DNA from: Calditrichaceae bacterium
GTDB taxonomy: Bacteria > Calditrichota > Calditrichia > Calditrichales > Calditrichaceae
Reading direction: 5' to 3'
NCBI GenBank assembly: GCA_024763405.1
Contig: JANTFQ010000147.1
Coordinates: 1 to 6,041, forward strand
Length of the DNA stretch: 6,041 bases
Part shown: positions 1 through 5,130 of the stretch, one piece after another
How positions within the stretch are numbered: the stretch's first letter is position 1
Layout: the number at the start of each line of letters is the position of its first letter
The notes under the pieces: generated by a model
Database searches by the model: none
Told to the model about the DNA's origin: nothing
What the model saw: the letters and a program-made list of their open reading frames with translations, nothing else
Made by a program: the position numbers and the translations under genes

Positions 1-731
1 AAGCCGAACTGGAACAGCGCGTGGCCCAACGCACGGCGGAACTGGAACGGGCTAATAAGGAACTGGAATCGTTCTCCTATTCCGTTTCGCACGATTTACG
101 CGCCCCGCTGCGGGCCATCGACGGCTTTTCGCGCATTCTCGAAGAAGATTTTGCCAGCAAACTGGATGATGAAGCCCGGCGTCTGATTGGCGTGGTACGC
201 GGCAATACACAGCGCATGGGTCAGCTCATCGATGATTTATTGAATTTCTCTCGCGTCAGCCGTAAATCGCTCATTCGCTCGCAAGTGGATATGGCCAACC
301 TGGCCGATTCCATTTTTCACGAACTGACCGACGCCGACCAGCGCAGAAAAGTACGCTTCCGGGTTCAGAAACTGCCTCCGGCATTTGCGGATACGTCGCT
401 GCTGCGCCAGGTGTTTATGAATTTACTGGCCAATGCCCTAAAATTCAGTTCCACTGAAAAAACACCCGAAATTGAAGTCGGCTTTTCCATTGACGGGCAG
501 GAAACGGTTTATTATATTAAAGACAATGGCGTCGGGTTTAATATGCACTATGCTTCCAAATTATTTCAGATATTCCAGTGTCTGCATTCCAGCGAGGAAT
601 TTCCCGGCACCGGTATCGGACTCTCTATCGTTGAGCGTATTATTCACCGCCACGGCGGCCGGGTTTGGGCCGAAGCGGAAGAAGGCACAGGAGCCATCTT
701 TTATTTTACGCTGCCCGGAGGAGACAAATGA
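1..731 (+). CDS. Sensor histidine kinase, phytochrome-class, C-terminal part (5' truncated by window edge)
   Basis: This is the kinase core of a two-component sensor. It autophosphorylates on histidine with ATP and passes the phosphate to a receiver, most likely the Rcp1-like protein encoded next. The reading frame is open to the left edge (base 3 onward encodes AELEQR), so the GTG at 21 is internal and the sensor domain is missing. Numbering that valine as 1: a coiled-coil-like linker occupies about 1-17; the H-box SYSVSHDLRAPLR has the phosphoacceptor His24 (codon 90-92); the N-box FMNLLANALKFS has Asn134 and Asn138; the G1 box is DNGVG at 168-172; the F-box LFQIFQCLHSSEEF is followed by GTGIGL at 196-201. 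The H-box and the LHSSEEF F-box are typical of kinases related to bacterial phytochromes. All catalytic motifs are intact. No receiver follows the ATPase domain. The last two codons and the stop lie at the start of a 7-bp tandem array. The family is certain; the sensed signal is unknown. Confidence 0.95.
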   Translation, partial: AELEQRVAQRTAELERANKELESFSYSVSHDLRAPLRAIDGFSRILEEDFASKLDDEARRLIGVVRGNTQRMGQLIDDLLNFSRVSRKSLIRSQVDMANLADSIFHELTDADQRRKVRFRVQKLPPAFADTSLLRQVFMNLLANALKFSSTEKTPEIEVGFSIDGQETVYYIKDNGVGFNMHYASKLFQIFQCLHSSEEFPGTGIGLSIVERIIHRHGGRVWAEAEEGTGAIFYFTLPGGDK

Positions 732-765
732 CAAATGACAAATGAAAAATGAAAAAAGACAAATG
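724..765. repeat. Six-unit 7-bp tandem array overlapping a gene end
   Basis: Six consecutive heptamers fill exactly 42 bases: ACAAATG three times, then AAAAATG, AAAAAAG and ACAAATG. The array begins inside the last codons of the histidine kinase, whose TGA stop (729-731) spans the junction of units 1 and 2. Because the unit is not a multiple of three, gain or loss of units within the array would shift frames, but the stop in the first junction protects the protein. Similar A-rich heptamer runs after genes are familiar from several environmental genomes. They probably arise by slippage; no function is evident. Confidence 0.85.
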
Positions 766-788
766 ATACAAGATCACGCCCGGCCATG

Positions 789-823
789 CTTTCGAATCCC
801 GATGTAGCGGGAGCAGTCGAAAG
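789..823. repeat. Imperfect hairpin repeat in the spacer after the kinase gene
   Basis: CTTTCGA (789-795) pairs with TCGAAAG (817-823), and inside it TCCCG (797-801) pairs with CGGGA (808-812) around a six-base loop. The unequal internal spacing makes it imperfect. It is followed by an A-rich stretch rather than a T-run on the + strand, so it is not a classical intrinsic terminator for the kinase gene. It is more likely a dispersed palindromic repeat. It could still affect mRNA stability; that is inference. Confidence 0.5.
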
Positions 824-837
824 AATAAAAAGAGGAT

Positions 838-928
838 GTCATTGCGAGAAGCGAAGCGCCGAAGCAATCCTTTCCATATTTTCAAAAGATTGCTTCGGCG
901 TCCGGCAACTGCTGGACTATTCAATGAC
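838..928. repeat. GTCATTGCGAG-type palindromic extragenic element
   Basis: A nested inverted repeat of about 91 bp. The outer arms are GTCATTG (838-844) and CAATGAC (922-928). The inner arms are a perfect 13-bp pair, CGCCGAAGCAATC (857-869) and GATTGCTTCGGCG (888-900), around an 18-base AT-rich loop. The head GTCATTGCGAG with GAAGCAATC inside matches a palindromic repeat I know from many unrelated bacterial genomes, where it sits between genes in many copies. It lacks a transposase and may be a small non-autonomous element or a REP-like sequence. Short open frames across it are not genes. Confidence 0.75.
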
Positions 929-1056
929 AATGTTCTTTCATGCAACCCGGTAGCGGCCAGGGCGGATGCCGGCAAAAAAGAAAAGGGCAGTGATAAATGT
1001 GTGTTCAACATCGTTTAATCATATAACTCAAAAAACACTGAATCAAAGGGCGGAAA

Positions 1057-1506
1057 ATGGTAGAAAATGTAGTCGATATCGTACTGGTAGAAGATAATCC
1101 CGCGGATGTGGAACTGACCCTGCGGGCATTGGAAAAATCCCATATTGCCAATAAAATAGAAGTTTTGATGGACGGCCAGCAGGCGCTGGACTATTTTTTC
1201 GCCCGCGGCGCTTATGCCGGTCGCAATCCGACGAAACAGCCGAAGGTGATCCTGCTGGATCTTAAGCTGCCTAAAATCAGCGGGCTGGAGGTGTTAAAGG
1301 AATTAAAAGCCAATCCTAAAACCCATCCCATTCCGGTTGTCGTGCTGACTTCGTCCAGGGAAGAAAGCGATGTCATCGAAAGTTATAAATTAGGTGTGAA
1401 CAGCTATCTCGTTAAACCGGTGGACTTTGATCAGTTTATCGAATCGGTTCACAATCTCGGTTTGTATTGGCTGCTCTTAAATCAGGCGCCGGATTTGGAT
1501 ATCTGA
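1057..1506 (+). CDS. Stand-alone Rcp1-like response regulator (single REC domain)
   Basis: A 149-residue cytoplasmic receiver protein with no output domain. It resembles the Rcp1 family that accepts phosphate from cyanobacterial and bacterial phytochrome kinases. Visible receiver residues are the acidic pair Glu12-Asp13 in VLVEDNPADVEL, the phosphoacceptor Asp68 in LLDLKLP, Thr98 in VVLTSS and Lys120 in YLVKPVDF, so the domain looks fully functional. The extra loop around 47-62 (FFARGAYAGRNPTKQP) and the long C-terminal helix with NLGLYWLLLN are characteristic of this family. The ATG at 1057 is preceded by a modest purine-rich ribosome site (AAAGGGCGG, about 3 bases upstream). It lies 325 bp after a kinase of the matching class and 376 bp before a hybrid kinase, on the same strand. 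It probably shuttles phosphate between kinases or acts by protein contact; that role is inference. Confidence 0.95.
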   Translation: MVENVVDIVLVEDNPADVELTLRALEKSHIANKIEVLMDGQQALDYFFARGAYAGRNPTKQPKVILLDLKLPKISGLEVLKELKANPKTHPIPVVVLTSSREESDVIESYKLGVNSYLVKPVDFDQFIESVHNLGLYWLLLNQAPDLDI

Positions 1507-1551
1507 AAAAGGAGATCCCGGTTCTTAGACAGGATAACAGTATGGCCTGAT

Positions 1552-1572
1552 TGGGAATTAGGAACTGGAAAT
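1552..1572. repeat. Degenerate 7-bp tandem array
   Basis: Three degenerate heptamers in register, TGGGAAT, TAGGAAC and TGGAAAT, start 46 bases after the stop of the Rcp1-like gene. They resemble the GGAATTAGGAATTGGAAAT-style runs seen between genes in some genomes. The period matches the array after the upstream kinase gene, although the unit sequence differs. Only three units are visible, so the call rests partly on that parallel. Confidence 0.5.
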
Positions 1573-1588
1573 TAATATATCGGGTTCC

Positions 1589-1813
1589 GTCATTGTCCCG
1601 AAAAGGACAGCCTGCGCCGCGAATTCCGATTTATCGGGATGAAGCAATCCGTCGGGAGGGATCACTTCCCCCGAGTGCCCGGGGTCGTGATGACAGGTTG
1701 TACCGTCATTTTCCCGGAAGGGCAATCCTGATAGGCAGAAGGTTAGGGATGCCATATACTCAAACAAGTCATTCCCGCGAAGGCGGCCTGCCCGGCTTTC
1801 GACGGGGAATCTA
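1589..1813. repeat. Cluster of GTCATT-headed palindromic repeats, partly decayed
   Basis: This fills most of the 376-bp gap between the response regulator and the hybrid kinase. Three related heads occur: GTCATTGTCCCG (1589), GTCATTTTCCCGG (1705) and GTCATTCCCGCG (1768). Local inverted repeats include TGTCC/GGACA (1594-1598 with 1605-1609), CCGAT/ATCGG (1626-1630 with 1633-1637), ATCAC/GTGAT (1661-1665 with 1687-1691, with a C-rich/G-rich inner stem), and ATTCCCG/CGGGGAAT (1771-1777 with 1803-1810, with CGAAG and CTTTCG arms inside). The last copy resembles the very common GTCATTCCCGCGAAGGCGGGAAT repeat. Open frames of about 90 codons on both strands here are fully explained by these repeats and show no protein signal. 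Confidence 0.65.
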
Positions 1814-1882
1814 TTCAGTTCAAGTATAAACATTTAGAATCGCTCAGATCAGGTTCAATTCAATAAAGAAGAGACCCCCATT

Positions 1883-4525
1883 ATGAAAAACTCCACTCGT
1901 TTTCTGTTGGTTGAAGATTTATCTTCGGATGTGGAATTAATCAAGAGAGAATTGAAAAGCCTCGGATTCCCGTTTGAAGTACGCGTGGTTCAGGACGAAG
2001 CGGCCCTGCGCCACGAACTGGCCGACTTTAAACCCGACATCGTTCTGTCCGATTACATGATGCCTCAGTTCACCGGTATGGAAGCGCTGAAAATCGTGAT
2101 AGAAACCGATGCGGAGCTGCCTTTTATTATTGTAACCGGTTCAATGAATGAATTGACCGCCGTGGAGTGTATGAAGGCCGGCGCCTGGGATTATGTGATC
2201 AAAGAAAAGCTCAGCAAATTAGGACCGGCGGTATTGTCGGCGCTGAAAAAGAGAGATTTGGTTGAAGAAAAAAAATCCGCGTTAAAAGCCTTAAAGGAGA
2301 GCGAACAGCGCTTTCGCACCCTGCTGGAATCGGCCCCCATGGCCATTGTGGTACATCTGGATCAGAAAATATACTATGGAAACGACCGGGCGATCGAGCT
2401 GGCCGGGGCCAAAGACCTGGAAGATTTTATGGGCCGGGATATTATGGATTTTATTCATCCCTCTTCTGTTGAGCTGGTTAAAGAGCGCTTTGCCCAGGGC
2501 TTTGCCGGAGAGCCGCTCGAAACTTCGGAACAGCGGTTTATAAACCTGCAGGGCCGGGAAATAATCGTTGAAATCACGTCCATGCTCACCGATCTCGATG
2601 AACGTAAAGCGTTTATTTCCATTATCAACGATATAACGCAGCGCAAACAGGCCTTGGCTCATTATCAGAATTTGGTGGAGCAGTCCAATGACGCCATTTA
2701 CTTGTTATATCAGAATAAATTTGAATTGATCAACCGCCGTTTCACCAAAATGTTCGGGTATACATTGGAAGAATGCAGGAGCAATGGGTTTAACTTTCTG
2801 GATCTAATTGCACCGGAAAGCCTGGAAAATCTGCGTAAGCGCATGGAGCGTATGGAACATGGCCAAAAGGTAGATACCCTGTATGAATTTACGGCTCTCT
2901 CCAAAAACGGCAGCAGAATTATTTGTGAAGCCAGCGTTTCATATGTCGACTATAAAGGGGGGCGGGCAACCCAGGGTATCATCCGCGATATCAGCGCCCG
3001 TAAAAAAGCCGAAGAAGATATCCGTAAACTGTCCCGGGCCGTGGAACAGAGTCCCAATGCCATTATTATTACCGATTTGGAAGGGACCATCGAATATGTT
3101 AACCCGGCTTTTACGGAGGTGACCGGTTTTAACGCGAAAGAGGCGGTTGGGCAAAATCCCCGCATCCTTAAATCTCTGAAAACGGATCCCCAGGTGTATA
3201 CCGATTTATGGACGACGGTCACCGCGGGGCGTGTCTGGACGGGCTCCTTTGTAAATGCCAAAAAGGATGGTTCTGTTTTTTGGGTAAAAGCGGTGATCAG
3301 TCCCATTTTTGATAATGATGGGAAGATTACGCATTTTCTCAGCCTGCAGGAAGATATTTCCGAAAAAATGCAGTTGGAAGAGCAGTTCCGGCAATCACAG
3401 AAGATGGAAGCCATCGGCCAGTTAGCCGGCGGAGTGGCCCATGATTTTAACAATTTGCTGACGGTTATTAACGGCTATAGTGAATTGCTTCTCGCCAAGA
3501 GTGATCGCAAAGACAGCATCTTTGAACCGCTTCAGCAAATTAAGCAGGCCGGGGAGCGTGCCTCTTCTCTTACCCGGCAGTTGCTGGCCTTCAGCCGCAA
3601 ACAGATCATGCAGCCTGTCATTCTCAGCGTGAACCGCTTGCTAAAGGATATGGAAAAAATGCTGCGCCGGCTGATTGGCGAGGATATCGATTTTATCGCA
3701 ATCTACGAAAAAAATCTCCGTCAAATAAAAGCCGATCCCGGTCAGATAGAGCAGGTGATTCTCAATCTTGTGGTCAATGCCCGCGATGCCATGCCGGATG
3801 GGGGAAAACTGACCATCGAGACGATGAATGTCCGTTTAACAGATGTCTTTAAAAAGTCTTCCAGGGAATTAACCGACGGCTGGTATGTGATGATCGCCGT
3901 TTCGGATACCGGTATTGGGATGGATAAAGACAGCCAGGAACATATTTTCGAACCTTTTTATACGACTAAAGAGCAGGGCAAAGGGACCGGCCTGGGCTTG
4001 TCTACCGTTTATGGAATCGTAAAACAGAGCGGCGGCAGTATTTGGGTGTACAGCGAACCGGGATTGGGAACAACCTTTAAGGTTTATTTCCCTCAGGTTA
4101 AAGAGGAGAATCTGCCCGACAGTTCGTCCGTGGGACAGGAAAAAATTCTTAGCGGCAGTGAAACAGTTTTAATTACCGAAGATGAAGAATTTGTACGGGA
4201 GCTGGTCACTACCGGACTATCGGAATACGGATATCGTATTATTGCCGCCAAAAACAGAGAAAAGGCGCTGGCGGCTGCCCGGGAACACAAAGGCAAAATC
4301 GATCTTCTGCTGACCGATGTGGTGATGCCCGGGGGCAGCGGAGGCGAACTGGCCAAAGAAATGACGGCACTGTATCCATCGGTTAAAACGCTTTTTATGT
4401 CCGGTTATACCGATGAAAGCATCGTTCAGCACGGCATGCTGAACGAAGACACTAATTTTATCCAGAAGCCCTTTTCCATCGAGACCCTGGCCGAAAAAAT
4501 CCGCACTGTTTTAGATACCGACTAG
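1883..4525 (+). CDS. Hybrid sensor histidine kinase/response regulator (REC-PAS-PAS-PAS-HisKA-HATPase-REC)
   Basis: An 880-residue soluble signalling protein with no signal peptide or membrane segment. Residues 5-122 form a receiver (Glu11-Asp12, phosphoacceptor Asp57 in LSDYMMP, Thr85, Lys107). Three PAS sensor domains follow at about 141-255, 262-376 and 384-493; each ends in a DIT/DIS-type motif leading into a helical linker. The dimerisation/phosphoacceptor domain has His520 in GGVAHDFNNLL. The ATPase has Asn628 and Asn632 in ILNLVVNARDAM, G1 DTGIG at 675-679, the F-box IFEPFYTTK, and GKGTGLGL at 699-706. A second receiver at about 761-878 has Glu766-Asp767, phosphoacceptor Asp812 in LLLTDVVMP, Ser840 and Lys862-Pro863. 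All catalytic residues are present, so it can likely run an internal His-to-Asp relay while its N-terminal receiver takes input from another kinase. No heme or flavin ligand can be assigned to the PAS domains by eye. ATG 1883 has only a weak purine-rich site (AAGAAGAG) about 9 bases upstream. Lys107 is followed by Glu, not the usual Pro. Confidence 0.96.
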   Translation: MKNSTRFLLVEDLSSDVELIKRELKSLGFPFEVRVVQDEAALRHELADFKPDIVLSDYMMPQFTGMEALKIVIETDAELPFIIVTGSMNELTAVECMKAGAWDYVIKEKLSKLGPAVLSALKKRDLVEEKKSALKALKESEQRFRTLLESAPMAIVVHLDQKIYYGNDRAIELAGAKDLEDFMGRDIMDFIHPSSVELVKERFAQGFAGEPLETSEQRFINLQGREIIVEITSMLTDLDERKAFISIINDITQRKQALAHYQNLVEQSNDAIYLLYQNKFELINRRFTKMFGYTLEECRSNGFNFLDLIAPESLENLRKRMERMEHGQKVDTLYEFTALSKNGSRIICEASVSYVDYKGGRATQGIIRDISARKKAEEDIRKLSRAVEQSPNAIIITDLEGTIEYVNPAFTEVTGFNAKEAVGQNPRILKSLKTDPQVYTDLWTTVTAGRVWTGSFVNAKKDGSVFWVKAVISPIFDNDGKITHFLSLQEDISEKMQLEEQFRQSQKMEAIGQLAGGVAHDFNNLLTVINGYSELLLAKSDRKDSIFEPLQQIKQAGERASSLTRQLLAFSRKQIMQPVILSVNRLLKDMEKMLRRLIGEDIDFIAIYEKNLRQIKADPGQIEQVILNLVVNARDAMPDGGKLTIETMNVRLTDVFKKSSRELTDGWYVMIAVSDTGIGMDKDSQEHIFEPFYTTKEQGKGTGLGLSTVYGIVKQSGGSIWVYSEPGLGTTFKVYFPQVKEENLPDSSSVGQEKILSGSETVLITEDEEFVRELVTTGLSEYGYRIIAAKNREKALAAAREHKGKIDLLLTDVVMPGGSGGELAKEMTALYPSVKTLFMSGYTDESIVQHGMLNEDTNFIQKPFSIETLAEKIRTVLDTD

Positions 4526-4535
4526 ATTTGGAACG

Positions 4536-4688
4536 GCTGTCCAGCCCTTTAATTCGGTTTTCTACCGTATCTTGGATCCTCAAAATAAGACCGATACGGC
4601 ATTTCTTTTTCACACGGTGTTTTTTAATTTCCTGTCCGCCCCAACCGGGAAGTATCAAATCCGGCAGTAATAAATCTTGTCCTGATTC
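4536..4688 (-). pseudogene. Decayed fragment of an OmpR-type receiver domain
   Basis: Read on the - strand, 4688 down to 4536 encodes a stretch that aligns by eye to the middle of a response regulator receiver. DLLLPDLILPGWGGQEI matches the usual DLLLLDLILPGMGGLEI around the phosphoacceptor Asp, and DTVENRIKGLDS matches the DTVEDRVxGLDxGADDYL segment of OmpR/PhoB-family regulators. The segment between them (KKKCRIGLILRIQ) is roughly what IPVLILTA should be, but garbled. Both ends are broken: after GLDS the expected GADDYL is absent, 11 bases from the stop of the convergent hybrid kinase. Upstream, a reading-frame change near 4676 and a stop at 4701-4703 end it. MNQD in another frame just upstream may be the continuation before a one-base loss. 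No start codon, ribosome site or output domain remains. This is an alignment from memory; a chance match is unlikely but possible. Confidence 0.62.
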
Positions 4689-4710
4689 ATGGTATCTATT
4701 TTAAGAAATC

Positions 4711-4956
4711 ATCATCACTGTCCGGTTTAAAATTGGAAATAGTCAATTAATGTCAGTGCTATTAATGTGAAGAGCGATGTCTATTTTATAGGAAATTAAA
4801 ACCAACCCACTTCTGTACCCTGAGCGAAGTCGAAGGGTAATCCCCTCCTTTTTTTTTGAAGGGAGGGGAAATCCGCCGGCTGGCGGAAGGAGAGGGTTAT
4901 TTTGAAGAAATTCTAATAAATTTTAGATCATCAAAATTTAACCGGACACTAATGAT
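4711..4956. mobile_element. MITE-like segment with TGTCCGGTT inverted ends
   Basis: A 246-bp stretch is bounded by inverted copies of a 24-base sequence: 4711-4734 on the + strand and 4933-4956 on the - strand. Both read ATCAT, two mismatches around a shared A, then TGTCCGGTT, then an AT-rich tail. The perfect core is TGTCCGGTT (4719-4727) against AACCGGACA (4940-4948). There is no transposase inside; instead the interior holds known-looking palindromic repeats. TGTCCGG-type ends resemble insertion-sequence termini, so this could be a non-autonomous element or a solo pair of ends. I see no clear target-site duplication, which weakens the call. Confidence 0.45.
4816..4900. repeat. Composite palindromic repeat (CCCTGAGCGAAGTCGAAGGG type plus GC-rich hairpins)
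   Basis: ACCCTGAGCGAAGTCGAAGGGT-type sequence occupies 4817-4838, with ACCC and GGGT ends, a dispersed repeat seen in many bacterial genomes. It is followed by CCCCTCC (4842-4848) pairing with GGAGGGG (4862-4868) across a T-run, and TCCGCC (4872-4877) pairing with GGCGGA (4882-4887). All lie inside the segment with inverted TGTCCGGTT ends. The T-run falls within a hairpin loop, not after a stem, so it is not a classical terminator on the + strand. Confidence 0.65.
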
Positions 4957-5076
4957 AAAACATAATTATTTCTGAAAATAATTTAAGGAGAATATTTATT
5001 CCTGTCCCGTTAAACAGCGCGCTGCGGTTCAAAGCAATACTTAGGAGAATAAATTTAAAACACAATTGCTAAATAT

Positions 5077-5104
5077 ACCTTCCAGGATTTAAAACCTGGA
5101 AGGT
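5077..5104 (-). terminator. Perfect 10-bp hairpin after the RND pump gene, possible terminator
   Basis: ACCTTCCAGG (5077-5086) and CCTGGAAGGT (5095-5104) form a perfect 10-bp stem with an 8-base AT-rich loop. It starts 26 bases beyond the stop codon of the - strand efflux gene, the right place for a terminator of that gene. On the - strand the stem is followed by ATATTTAG, only a weak U-tract. The same ACCTTCCAGG palindrome is familiar as a dispersed repeat in some genomes, so it may be a repeat serving as, or mistaken for, a terminator. Confidence 0.5.
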
Positions 5105-5130
5105 TATGTTGTTTGTATAAAACGAGCCTT

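Noticed and set aside
706..1018. Overlapping open frames on both strands (101 and 60 codons) in the spacer after the first kinase
   Set aside because: The - strand peptide is a translation of the heptamer array (FIFHLSF-type repeats) plus the palindromic elements, and the + strand one is a translation of the GTCATTG palindrome. Neither shows a ribosome site or protein-family signal.
1014..1056. Possible promoter (CATATAAC) before the Rcp1-like gene
   Set aside because: The -10-like sequence has no acceptable -35 partner at 16-18 bases, and AT-rich DNA gives such matches by chance.
838..1813. Possible CRISPR array suggested by several similar palindromes
   Set aside because: The repeats are not identical, spacing is irregular (116 and 63 bases between heads in the second cluster), and there are no spacers of uniform length or cas genes.
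1551..1833. Open frames of about 91 codons on both strands between the receiver and the hybrid kinase
   Set aside because: They run across the cluster of palindromic repeats, are mutually overlapping, and encode arginine-, proline- and glycine-rich sequence typical of translated repeats.
2950..3453. 167-codon open frame on the - strand inside the hybrid kinase gene
   Set aside because: It is antisense to the PAS3 and phosphoacceptor regions, whose motifs are clear on the + strand; the antisense peptide has no recognisable domain.
4983..5074. AAGGAG followed by an ATG-less open stretch ending at TAA, plus a second AGGAGAAT copy at 5043
   Set aside because: The purine-rich site looks like a ribosome site, but no ATG, GTG or TTG lies at a suitable distance, and the roughly 25-codon stretch has no recognisable content. 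The two AGGAGAAT copies in AT-rich DNA are probably chance.
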